22,790 nucleotides of DNA from Candidatus Zixiibacteriota bacterium (lineage in GTDB: Bacteria; RBG-13-66-14; B26-G2; WVWN01), in contig JAUWLW010000042.1 in assembly GCA_030613505.1 (NCBI GenBank), positions 1-22,790 of the forward strand, written 5' to 3'. The notes beneath the pieces are model-generated. The model did not search any database and had not been told where the DNA came from. It was given only the letters and a program-made list of their open reading frames with translations. Of the stretch, positions 6,951 through 13,944 are shown one piece after another. Within the stretch, counting starts at the first letter, position 1, and every line of letters starts with the position of its first letter. Made by a program: the position numbers and the translations under genes.

Positions 6951-6994
6951 GCCTTACAACCGGGAGGTCGTAGGCCCGAGTCCCCCATCGCCCA
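6951..6994 (+). pseudogene. Duplicated 3' fragment of tRNA-Val (att-like remnant)
   Basis: This 44-nt segment aligns without gaps to the last 44 nt of the tRNA-Val gene (3877-3920), with 38 of 44 identical. It includes the anticodon loop CTTACAA, AGGTCG and the exact 16-nt end AGTCCCCCATCGCCCA. The 5' half of a tRNA is absent: no GGGCGAT acceptor strand or D-arm precedes it, since the radical SAM stop codon lies only 21 bp upstream. The T-stem is further degraded (GTAGG/CCCCC). A same-orientation partial tRNA 3' end is the usual scar of integration into a tRNA gene; a decayed tandem tRNA copy is the alternative. Confidence 0.8.
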
Positions 6995-6999
6995 TAAGA

Positions 7000-7024
7000 C
7001 CCCGCCACGCGGCGGGGTTTTTTT
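7000..7024 (+). terminator. Intrinsic terminator after the radical SAM gene and tRNA fragment
   Basis: CCCCGCC-ACGC-GGCGGGG followed by seven T. It lies six bases beyond the tRNA fragment and ends the upstream radical SAM transcript. Confidence 0.9.
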
Positions 7025-7043
7025 AGAGGCGTTTCGATACCCT

Positions 7044-7073
7044 TTGACCGGCCGCCGCCCTTTATGCTATCCT
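7044..7073 (+). promoter_or_regulatory. Promoter of the M48-like membrane protein, near-leaderless
   Basis: TTGACC (7044-7049), 18-bp spacer, TATCCT (7068-7073). The expected start near 7080 is two bases before the ATG at 7082, and no Shine-Dalgarno exists. An in-frame ATG at 7064 lies within the spacer just before the -10 box and is therefore unlikely to be the start. Confidence 0.55.
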
Positions 7074-7081
7074 TCGTGACA

Positions 7082-8311
7082 ATGACCCGGCTAGCTATCA
7101 TCGCCGCTTTTCTGGCCGTTTCGCTTATCGCCGTTTTCGCGCAAGGCGAGGGGGCCGAAACGGTCCCTATGGGCCAGCGGGGCCTCATCTACGAGCTCGG
7201 CCCCAAGTTGCCCGAGCCGGAAAAAGAGGCCCTCACGGACCCGCGCTTCGCCGCGGCCGGCCGCTACACGACGGCGCGCCAAATCTCGGCCGTAGCTGCG
7301 GCGCTGTTGATAATCGCCGTGCTCGCGGCGTTGCACTTCTCGGGGGCGGGCGGCCGCCTGGCCCGGCTGGGCCGGGGGCGCACCTTCGCCACTACGTTAA
7401 TCATGGCCGGCGTGGTAGGGGCGGCGGTGGCGGTCCCGCTCTTACTGGTGGCCGCCGTACGGGGCGGCTTTTTGCGCGCCGCGGGCGGCGAGCCCTCGGC
7501 CGCCGTCATCCTAATCAAGCCGCTTTGCTACGGCGTGGCGGCGGGAGCCTTCGCGCTGACCGTCGGCGCCGCCCGGGCCATATGGTCGCGGACGTGGTGG
7601 ATCGCGGCGACCTTCGCGGTTGTCGTGGCGGCGGTATTTTGGGCGTTCCTTCTCCCGCTCCCGCCCGCGGCCGAGCCGTCGTCCCCCACGGGCGGTTTTC
7701 TGCTCGAGCGGGTCCAGTACCTGTCGGCGCAATACCAGATGCCGCCGTACAAGGTCGCCGTCGAGCGGCGCCCCCCCGCAGATGAGATTATAGCCGCGGC
7801 GTCGCCCCCCGCGCGCCGCGTCGTCGTCGTGTCCGCCGGCGCGGAGTCGCGCGGCCGGTACGAGGCCGAGGTCTTCCTGGCGGCCGCGGTCACCCGGGCG
7901 GAGGCGACGCGAAACAGCTTCCTCGGCGCCGCGGCGCTGATCTTTTTCATGGCGTCGCTCATAGCCGCGGACGCCTTCGGCCGCGCGCTGACCCGTCGCC
8001 TGGGGGGCGATGCCGACCCGCCCGCCGGCCTTTTACCGTTCGCGGCGGTCCTCGTCGCGTTGTGGGCGGCGGCCCTCGTTTTATGCAACGTATGGAACCG
8101 GCACCTTTGGCTCGAGGCGGACGAAGAGGTCGTTCGGCTCACGCGGAAGCCCATCGCCGCGGTAACGCTTTACTACGAGGAGGCGCGCGCCAACCTTGCC
8201 GCCGCGGAACCGAACCCGGTACTCCACTTCCTGGTCGACGCGAAACCGTCGCCCGCGGAGCGCGCCGCCCGGGCCCGCCGCCTGCGCCGCGAGCTGGCGG
8301 GAATAAACTAA
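7082..8311 (+). CDS. Multi-spanning membrane protein, apparent inactive Ste24/M48 protease homologue
   Basis: 409 residues from the ATG that fits the promoter. Hydrophobic spans lie at about 3-20, 65-82, 105-125, 145-165, 175-195, 275-295 and 320-340. The order of features resembles Ste24-type CAAX proteases: a soluble LLERVQYLSAQYQMPPYKVAVE segment before the RRVVVVS strand, then a helix where HExxH should be, then EADEEVVRLT (Glu345, Asp347, like the third-ligand ExxAD region), then NPVLHFLVDAKPSPAERAARAR (like the HFLFYSHP..ERI end of M48). The helix reads VFLAAAVTRAEATRN, so the zinc motif HELGH is replaced by AAVTR (268-272) and catalysis should be lost. Possible roles are a membrane scaffold, or sequestering of substrates of an active paralogue, as pseudoproteases do. 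The homology is my motif-level judgement. If wrong, it is simply a polytopic membrane protein of unknown function. Confidence 0.72.
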   Translation: MTRLAIIAAFLAVSLIAVFAQGEGAETVPMGQRGLIYELGPKLPEPEKEALTDPRFAAAGRYTTARQISAVAAALLIIAVLAALHFSGAGGRLARLGRGRTFATTLIMAGVVGAAVAVPLLLVAAVRGGFLRAAGGEPSAAVILIKPLCYGVAAGAFALTVGAARAIWSRTWWIAATFAVVVAAVFWAFLLPLPPAAEPSSPTGGFLLERVQYLSAQYQMPPYKVAVERRPPADEIIAAASPPARRVVVVSAGAESRGRYEAEVFLAAAVTRAEATRNSFLGAAALIFFMASLIAADAFGRALTRRLGGDADPPAGLLPFAAVLVALWAAALVLCNVWNRHLWLEADEEVVRLTRKPIAAVTLYYEEARANLAAAEPNPVLHFLVDAKPSPAERAARARRLRRELAGIN

Positions 8312-8354
8312 GCGCTTTTAACTAATTCGCCGGGGTATATCGGTAAGAAAGATA

Positions 8355-8383
8355 TTGTGATTTTATTAAGCCTATATTATAAA
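8355..8383 (+). promoter_or_regulatory. Promoter of the dCTP deaminase / GNAT-ASCH operon
   Basis: TTGTGA (8355-8360), 17-bp spacer, TATAAA (8378-8383), then a strong GGGAGGT Shine-Dalgarno (8393-8399) four bases before the ATG. The whole 8330-10640 segment is AT-richer than its neighbours. Confidence 0.7.
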
Positions 8384-8403
8384 GGGATAACCGGGAGGTA
8401 AAT

Positions 8404-9579
8404 ATGGTTAACAACTACGGGTTTAGGCCGGGCATACTGAATAGGGACCAATTAATAAAGCTAGGCGAAGAAGGGCGAATCCACGACCTAACTGAAGCTG
8501 ACGTCGGGGAATCTTCATTTGACCTACATTTAAGTCGTAACTTTTGGGAAATGGAAGGATGCGTTAAACCGTTTACGGAGAATAAAAGCATCATAAACGA
8601 AATTTGCAATAAATTCGGGACCCCAAAAAAAGCGAGTGATGAAGAAGTTTTACATAAAGGCAAAACCTATATATTTAAAATTAAGGAGTCGATTAATTTC
8701 TACGATACGTACTTTTCGGCAAAAGCGACGGGAAAAAGTACCATAGGCAGGTTAGACGTCCTCACTAGGGTCATACCGAAAGCCCACCACGAATACGATA
8801 CAATTAAAAGTAAAAGCTCAAGTGATATATTCTTAGAAATAACGCCACTTACTTTCCCGATAATTGTAAAAGAAGGTACGGCCATGAGCCAATTGAGGGT
8901 CTCATGTTGCGATTTCGATATTAATGAAATGAACGGGGTTGAAGAGTGTACTTTTTTATCGGAGAATAACTACGTTTTAGAATCGGACGGGTCCGGCGTA
9001 AAACTCGAAAAGTTGTCCACCTTATCAGTTAATCTTAAGTCCGACCCAACATTACCGGGGAATACTGTAGGATTTAGGGCATTACCGCAAGAAAACGGGA
9101 GCGATAGGCCACCTATAGATTTAACCAAAGATTATAGGCCGGGGGACGATACAAATAAATATGACCCAAAAAAGTATTGGGAACCGATCGAAGCGCAGAA
9201 TAAGGAAGGGGAAAAATTTATTGCTATCGAACAAGAAAAATTTTATATTCTCCGGTCCAAGGAACGCTTCTCCCTACCTCCTGACGTTGCAGTTTATTGT
9301 AGGGCAATAACAGAGGAACTTGGAGAAATACGAATCCATTACGCAGGTTTCGTACATCCCTACTTCGGTGCCGGGAATATAGACGTTAACGGGAAACCGA
9401 GAGGGACACCCCTTATATTCGAAGTACGCTCACATAACGTTGACGCTTTACTTCGCCATGGCGATACGCTCGCCAATATCCGTTATTACCGGATGTCGAA
9501 GGAAAATGAAGAAGATAGTAAGGACTACGGTAAACAAGAATTAAAACTCTCTAAAGTCTTTAAGGATTGGCCGGAATGA
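8404..9579 (+). CDS. dcd: Two-domain 2'-deoxycytidine 5'-triphosphate deaminase
   Basis: A 391-residue protein of the fused DCD type (PF06559 by motif recognition), a little longer than the roughly 360-residue bacterial relatives. Domain one carries SSFDLHLS (37-44), the nucleotide-binding SAKATGKSTIGRLDVLTRVI (105-124; Ser112 and Arg116 match the E. coli Dcd Ser/Arg pair) and the catalytic strand FLEITP with Glu145. Domain two carries ELGEIRIHYAGFVHPYFG and EVRSHNVDALLRHGDTLANIRYYRM, the repeated dUTPase-like half. It should convert dCTP to dUTP plus ammonia in the cytoplasm. As housekeeping it would feed dTTP synthesis; dCTP deaminases are also known anti-phage effectors that drain dCTP. 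The TGA overlaps the ATG of the GNAT-ASCH gene (ATGA), so the two are coupled. Lower GC than surrounding genes and a private promoter and terminator point to acquisition as a module. Confidence 0.85.
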   Translation: MVNNYGFRPGILNRDQLIKLGEEGRIHDLTEADVGESSFDLHLSRNFWEMEGCVKPFTENKSIINEICNKFGTPKKASDEEVLHKGKTYIFKIKESINFYDTYFSAKATGKSTIGRLDVLTRVIPKAHHEYDTIKSKSSSDIFLEITPLTFPIIVKEGTAMSQLRVSCCDFDINEMNGVEECTFLSENNYVLESDGSGVKLEKLSTLSVNLKSDPTLPGNTVGFRALPQENGSDRPPIDLTKDYRPGDDTNKYDPKKYWEPIEAQNKEGEKFIAIEQEKFYILRSKERFSLPPDVAVYCRAITEELGEIRIHYAGFVHPYFGAGNIDVNGKPRGTPLIFEVRSHNVDALLRHGDTLANIRYYRMSKENEEDSKDYGKQELKLSKVFKDWPE

Positions 9580-10619
9580 AAAACGAAGAAGGCAAATTGG
9601 ATTTCCGGCGTAAAGTAACGGTGGCACGATTTGGGGCCTCCGATATCGACCCGGACCTCGAACAATTAAAAGAATTCAAAAACATAATCGAAGAGTGTGA
9701 CGACAATTACCCGGGCATAGACCTATGGTTCGAGAAAAAGGTAAAACCGGGATTGCGTGAGAAAGAGCGGGGCGGGGTTCTCATCTATCACGAGGGTAGC
9801 GCCGTAGGGGCTTCGGTGGTAAGGAAGGGCGAGGACGGTAAATTATGCAGCCTTCGTATAAAACCAAAATATCAGAAAAAAGGAATTGGTAAGTTGTTAA
9901 TGGCGTTATCCGTCCTCGAGTTTAAAAAATCGGAAATAATCCACTTCAGCGTACCGGCCAGCATATGGGGTTCGGAAAAGGCCTTTTTAGAGAGATACGG
10001 GTTTACCTTCGCAGGTAAATTTAAAATTCAATATCGCCGCGGGGACGACGAGTTATTCTGTACGGGTAGTTACGGGAATGCTTTACAACGCGTTTTGTTA
10101 GATATACCATTATTATTCGCTGAATTTTCTATTAACAAAAATACGGAAGCGGCGGAGCTTATCCTCAGTATTAAACCTAATTTCGTTACGAAAATAATAA
10201 CTGGCGAAAAAAAGATCGAGTTGAGAAGGCGTTTTAGTAATAAATGGGAAGGCGCCATAGCTATACTATATGCGACCCATCCCTACCACGAGTTCGTCGG
10301 GGAAGTTAAAATCGAAAAAGTTATAACGGGAAAGCCGATAGATATCTGGTACGAGTTCGGCACCGAACTAGGCTGCGATAGGAATACTTTCTTCTCGTAT
10401 TGTGATGGTTTAGAAGCGATAAACGCTTTAATGTTATCGGATGTTAAACGGTTCGAAATGCCCCTTCATATTAGCTCGGTCAATAGGATTATCCGGACCG
10501 CCTATAAAGACTTTAAAGAAATCACTCCGCCCCAATCCCACTCTCGCGTCGGCAACGAATTACTACACCCTTTAGCCATTCTACATTCTAGTTTATTTAA
10601 TTTCGAACGTCCGCCTTAA
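9576..10619 (+). CDS. GNAT acetyltransferase fused to an ASCH domain
   Basis: 347 residues, translationally coupled to the dCTP deaminase. An ATG at 9576 is preferred over an upstream TTG because it forms the ATGA overlap. Residues about 14-175 are a GNAT fold: VLIYHEGSAVGASVV, then the acetyl-CoA loop LRIKPKYQKKGIGKLLM (93-109, Q/RxxGxG type) and FLERYGFTFAGKF. Residues about 193-300 are an ASCH (PUA-like) domain: ELILSIKPNFVTKIITGEKKIELRRRF (194-220) has the GxKxxExR signature, followed by ILYATHPYHEFVGEVKIEKV. ASCH domains bind RNA or nucleosides, and the E. coli family member YqfB hydrolyses N4-acetylcytidine. An acetyltransferase and an ASCH domain in one chain, beside a cytosine-nucleotide deaminase, suggests action on cytosine nucleotides or on an RNA. 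That is inference; GNAT substrates here could equally be protein or tRNA. Confidence 0.78.
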   Translation: MKNEEGKLDFRRKVTVARFGASDIDPDLEQLKEFKNIIEECDDNYPGIDLWFEKKVKPGLREKERGGVLIYHEGSAVGASVVRKGEDGKLCSLRIKPKYQKKGIGKLLMALSVLEFKKSEIIHFSVPASIWGSEKAFLERYGFTFAGKFKIQYRRGDDELFCTGSYGNALQRVLLDIPLLFAEFSINKNTEAAELILSIKPNFVTKIITGEKKIELRRRFSNKWEGAIAILYATHPYHEFVGEVKIEKVITGKPIDIWYEFGTELGCDRNTFFSYCDGLEAINALMLSDVKRFEMPLHISSVNRIIRTAYKDFKEITPPQSHSRVGNELLHPLAILHSSLFNFERPP

Positions 10620-10649
10620 TGTTCTTCAATTGAAAAGCTAAAAAAATAA

Positions 10650-10673
10650 CCGCCTCTAAAGGCGGCTTTTTTA
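10650..10673 (+). terminator. Bidirectional terminator between convergent operons
   Basis: CCGCCT-CTAA-AGGCGG followed by CTTTTTTATT on the plus strand and by an equally T-rich run on the minus strand. It closes both the GNAT-ASCH operon and the minus-strand operon that ends with the propeller lipoprotein. Confidence 0.9.
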
Positions 10674-10689
10674 TTCGGCATAATTGTTC

Positions 10690-11637
10690 TCAGTCGTAAT
10701 ACCTGCTGACGCCGCTGTCGAGCGTCCCGAGCCAAACGTACCCCAGCTTATCGCCGAAGACGCAAAGGACGTAGTCGGATAACAGGCCGCGGGTCGTACC
10801 GAAGGTCTCGAAGCCCGGGCCGACGCTCCGCGAAGCGCCGCCGCCCGCCGTCGCGACCCACAGCTCGCCGTCGGCGCCGTAGCCGAGGTCGTTTATAATG
10901 TCGGCCCGCAACGCCGAGTTCGCGCTGGTGTACGTCTTGACGACTTTCCCTTTCCTGAGGAGGGCGAGGCCCCGGTCGGTGCCGACCCAGGCGTCGTCGC
11001 CCCGGGCGGCCACGGCGTAGACGACGTCCGACGGCAGGCCGGCGCCGATCGCGGTGTACTCCGTTATCTTACCGCGGTCGTAGAACGCGGCGCCGCCGAA
11101 GCAGGCTACCCATAACCGGTCCACGCCCACGGCGCACACGTCGCGCACGTCGTCGCCCGGCAGGCCCGAAGTGCAGTCGATGACGGTAAAGCCGGGGTCG
11201 TCGAAGCGGGCCAGGCCGCGGTTGGTAGCGAACCACACTTTCTCGCCGTCGAACGCGACGTCGTAGAGCCAATTGGACGGCAAGCCGTCGCCGGTGGTGA
11301 ATTTCTTAATCTCCTCGCCGCGGAGCCGGGCCGCACCCAGGAACGTAGCGACCCACACGTCGTCGTTCGGACATACCGCGAGGCCGAAAATTTCGTTCGC
11401 CGGCATCCCTCCCCAATAATCGTATACCACCCAATCCGAGCCGCGGTTGAACGCGAGGCCGCCGTCGGTGGCGAACCACGTCCCATCCGGACCCGCGTAT
11501 ATGTCGTAGACCTTGTTGCCGGGGAGGCCGCTGCCCTCGGCCGTTATGTAGAACCACTCCGGCCCCTCCACCGGCTCGTCCTCGCACGCGAACGCCAACA
11601 ACGCCGCGCATATTATGATAATGACCGACCGCCACAT
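10690..11637 (-). CDS. Two-component-regulator-propeller (Reg_prop) lipoprotein
   Basis: 315 residues. MWRSVIIIICAALLAFAC is a lipoprotein signal with lipobox FAC (Cys18). The mature part is about seven repeats of the Reg_prop type, each with a GLPSN- or GLPGD-like turn, a VYDIYAGPDGTWFATDGGLAFNRG-like strand pair and a threonine- or tyrosine-containing linker, so it should fold as one seven-bladed propeller. In hybrid histidine kinases such propellers form the periplasmic sensor. Here the propeller stands alone on a lipid anchor, without kinase or membrane-signalling domain. It is the last gene of the minus-strand operon, eight bases or fewer after ridA. A surface or periplasmic binding role is likely; the ligand is unknown. 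Confidence 0.82.
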   Translation of the reverse strand: MWRSVIIIICAALLAFACEDEPVEGPEWFYITAEGSGLPGNKVYDIYAGPDGTWFATDGGLAFNRGSDWVVYDYWGGMPANEIFGLAVCPNDDVWVATFLGAARLRGEEIKKFTTGDGLPSNWLYDVAFDGEKVWFATNRGLARFDDPGFTVIDCTSGLPGDDVRDVCAVGVDRLWVACFGGAAFYDRGKITEYTAIGAGLPSDVVYAVAARGDDAWVGTDRGLALLRKGKVVKTYTSANSALRADIINDLGYGADGELWVATAGGGASRSVGPGFETFGTTRGLLSDYVLCVFGDKLGYVWLGTLDSGVSRYYD

Positions 11638-11644
11638 AGGAAAG

Positions 11645-12031
11645 CTACTCCCCGCCGACGTGCGCCACCGCGGCTATCTCGACCAGCGCGCCCTTGGGTA
11701 GTGCCGCGACCTGGACCGTAACCCGGGCGGGCGGCTCCTCGCCCACAAACTCGGCGTACGCGTCGTTGACGGCGGCGAAGTCGGCCAGATCGACGAGGTA
11801 AATCTCCGTTCGTACGACGTTCTCCCAGGAAGCGCCCGCGGCCTGCAACACGGCCGTTAGATTGGCCATAACTTGGCGCGTTTGCGCCGCGGCGTCGGCG
11901 CCGACCAGCTCGCCCGTCGCGGGCTCGAGCGCGATCTGGCCGGCGGTGAATAAGAAAGGACCGGCGGCTACGGCCTGGACGTACGGCCCTATGGCCGCCG
12001 GCGCGCCGTCCGTCTTAATCGTCCGCCTCAC
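11645..12031 (-). CDS. ridA: RidA family imine/enamine deaminase
   Basis: 128 residues, the family's standard length. Signatures: APAAIGPYVQAV (10-21, with Tyr17), LFTAGQIAL, and PARVTVQVAALPKGALVEIAAVA with Arg103 and Glu118 at the positions of the E. coli catalytic Arg105 and Glu120. RidA trimers hydrolyse reactive 2-aminoacrylate-type intermediates released by PLP enzymes to keto acids and ammonia. The start is GTG (12031), giving MRRTIKTDGAP as in typical family N-termini; it overlaps the preceding membrane-protein gene by 17 bp, implying coupling. Position five-eight style cysteine (Cys107 in E. coli) is replaced by threonine-valine here, which is common and not needed for activity. Neighbours give no specific metabolic hint. 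Confidence 0.93.
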   Translation of the reverse strand: MRRTIKTDGAPAAIGPYVQAVAAGPFLFTAGQIALEPATGELVGADAAAQTRQVMANLTAVLQAAGASWENVVRTEIYLVDLADFAAVNDAYAEFVGEEPPARVTVQVAALPKGALVEIAAVAHVGGE

Positions 12032-13208
12032 CGGCCTCCTCCGCCGCTTCGCCTTCGGCCGGCGTTTCTTTCTCCTTCTCCAAGGTGAGCATCGCCTGCT
12101 CGAGCTCGTCGTCGTACATTTCGAGCAGGTTCTCGTCGTCCTTCTTCTTGCGCAGGATGGTGTAAATTATCGTCTGGCCCACGGTATTCACGTTCAAAAT
12201 ATAGGAACAAACGACGCCCAATATGACGAGCAGGCCGAGCGACATGAGCGTCGCGGATATAGCCTGCGGCCACGGCAGCGGTAGCATGACCTCGGACGAG
12301 ACGAAGAAGGAGCGGACGCCCGACGCCGAGAGCCACGCCAAGGGGGGACAGGCGCCCGGGTACACGCCCCGCAGCCAGCTGGGTAATACGCGCCACGCGG
12401 CGTCGAAGGCTACGGCGAACTTGGGCCCCATCGGTATGTACAAAACCGCATACGCTACCTTAAGCGCCGCCGCCGAGAAGAACGCGAACGCCGCGGCCGC
12501 GGCCGTCGCCGGCGCCCACAACAAAACGTCGTATACCACCAGCCGCCACGGCTGACCCGACAACGTTGAGAAGAGCTCAAACGACGCCTCGAAGGTGTCG
12601 TCGCCGGTGGTGGCCACTATCGCCGGCGTAAGGCAGAACGATATGGCGAAAACCAGAGCCAGGAAGACGAACAGCAGCGCGCCGAGGTAAAGCGGCACCA
12701 GCGACAGCGACGCGACGACGTCGCCGAACCAGGGGATCTTGCCGACGAGGCCGACGAGCAAACCACCGCCGAAGAGTACCGCCAACGAGACGAGGATCGC
12801 CAACGGCGTGAAGATGACGGCCCGCCAGTGGCGCCGCACGTATTGGCCCGCCTCCCGCCGGGAGTAGAAGTCGTTGCCCCGCAGCTGCTCGATGGTGATC
12901 TTCGCCACCGCCGCCATGCCGAGGAAGACGACGACGAAAAAGGCCAGCGCCCCCAAAGCCCATAGGATTACGCCGCCGGCGTTCAAGGGGATAGCGCCGA
13001 ACGCGAGCGCCAGCGGCGGGAAGAGGTAGTACGAGCTCCATATGCGGTAGGCGTCCGCGCCCGAGACCGCAACCGCCAGGTATGCGAAGGCGTTATACAG
13101 GATAAGGCCCAGCGCCAACGCCCGCAGCTGGGTCCATATCTTCTTGGCGCTCAGCGCGAGTCGGGGGGCGCGGAAGATATCTATGAAATTGAACCTGAAC
13201 TCGAGCAT
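12015..13208 (-). CDS. Polytopic membrane protein of unknown function with acidic tail
   Basis: 397 residues, not recognised as a named family. The N-terminus is cytoplasmic-looking (LEFRFNFIDIFRAPRLALSAKKIW), an entry often seen in membrane proteins with repeated helices. Hydrophobic spans occur at about 28-50, 62-100, 130-160, 170-200, 225-255 and 310-340. The last 60 residues are soluble and very acidic (LLEMYDDELEQAMLTLEKEKE, then many Glu and Ala). A charged EQLRGNDFYSRREAGQYVRRHWR loop sits between spans two and three. AAGGAGGG seven bases before the ATG supports the start. It lies between the transaldolase and ridA genes in one transcription unit. No catalytic motif is visible; transport or envelope-assembly scaffolding are only possibilities. 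Confidence 0.82.
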   Translation of the reverse strand: MLEFRFNFIDIFRAPRLALSAKKIWTQLRALALGLILYNAFAYLAVAVSGADAYRIWSSYYLFPPLALAFGAIPLNAGGVILWALGALAFFVVVFLGMAAVAKITIEQLRGNDFYSRREAGQYVRRHWRAVIFTPLAILVSLAVLFGGGLLVGLVGKIPWFGDVVASLSLVPLYLGALLFVFLALVFAISFCLTPAIVATTGDDTFEASFELFSTLSGQPWRLVVYDVLLWAPATAAAAAFAFFSAAALKVAYAVLYIPMGPKFAVAFDAAWRVLPSWLRGVYPGACPPLAWLSASGVRSFFVSSEVMLPLPWPQAISATLMSLGLLVILGVVCSYILNVNTVGQTIIYTILRKKKDDENLLEMYDDELEQAMLTLEKEKETPAEGEAAEEAGEADD

Positions 13209-13245
13209 CTTCCCTCCTTGCCGCGGCCCGACGTCGTCGGGCGCC

Positions 13246-13893
13246 TTAACCTTTCGGTATCTTCGCGTAGTCGTCTAGGAACTTCTTCATCCCGGCGTCG
13301 GTGAGCGGGTGCTTCACCAGCTTGTCGATGACCGCCGGCGGGACGGTGACAATGTCTGCGCCGATGCGCGCGGCCTCGACGACGTGGAGCGGATGGCGGA
13401 CGCTGGCGACGACGACCTCGGTATCGTAGTCGTAGTTCTCGTAGATCATGACGATGTCCTCGATGAGGTCCATACCTTCGTGGCTTATGTCGTCGAGGCG
13501 CCCGATGAACGGACTGCAGTACCCGGCGCCCGCCTTGGCCACCAGGATAGCCTGCGCCGGCGAGAAGACGAGCGTTACGTTGGTGGTAATGCCCTCGTCG
13601 GCAAGCCGTCGCACCGCTTTTAAACCCTCTTCGAAACAAGGCACCTTGGCGACGAAGTTGGGGGCGCGCTTGTGGAAGTCGCGCGCTTCGGCCACGATGC
13701 CGTCGGCGTCCTGGCTCACGGCCTCGACGTTTATGGGGCCCGAGCATATCTTCGCGATCTCGTCGTAGAGTTTGTCGGCGGGCATCTTCTCGCGCGACAC
13801 GAGCGTGGGGTTGGTGGTGACGCCATCGAGCAAGCCCAGGTCCGCGACGCGCTTTATGGCGTCCAAATTAGCGGTGTCGATAAAGAGCTTCAT
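13246..13893 (-). CDS. tal: Transaldolase (FSA/TalC type)
   Basis: 215 residues, the short TalC/fructose-6-phosphate-aldolase subfamily. MKLFIDTANLDAIKR, GVTTNPTLVSRE, NFVAKVPCFEEG with the Schiff-base Lys83, and YCSPFIGRLDDIS are all in place. Glu57 in PINVEAVS occupies the position that is Glu in true transaldolases and Gln in E. coli FSA, so transaldolase (sedoheptulose-7-phosphate plus glyceraldehyde-3-phosphate to erythrose-4-phosphate plus fructose-6-phosphate, non-oxidative pentose phosphate pathway) is favoured. GGAGG lies about ten bases before the ATG. It is second in the minus-strand operon, 51 bp after the GWxTD gene and 37 bp before the membrane protein. Confidence 0.93.
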   Translation of the reverse strand: MKLFIDTANLDAIKRVADLGLLDGVTTNPTLVSREKMPADKLYDEIAKICSGPINVEAVSQDADGIVAEARDFHKRAPNFVAKVPCFEEGLKAVRRLADEGITTNVTLVFSPAQAILVAKAGAGYCSPFIGRLDDISHEGMDLIEDIVMIYENYDYDTEVVVASVRHPLHVVEAARIGADIVTVPPAVIDKLVKHPLTDAGMKKFLDDYAKIPKG

Positions 13894-13944
13894 TCTCTCG
13901 AAACCTCCGCGTATGGGAATGGGTTCTTGGTTTGCCTCGCGCGC

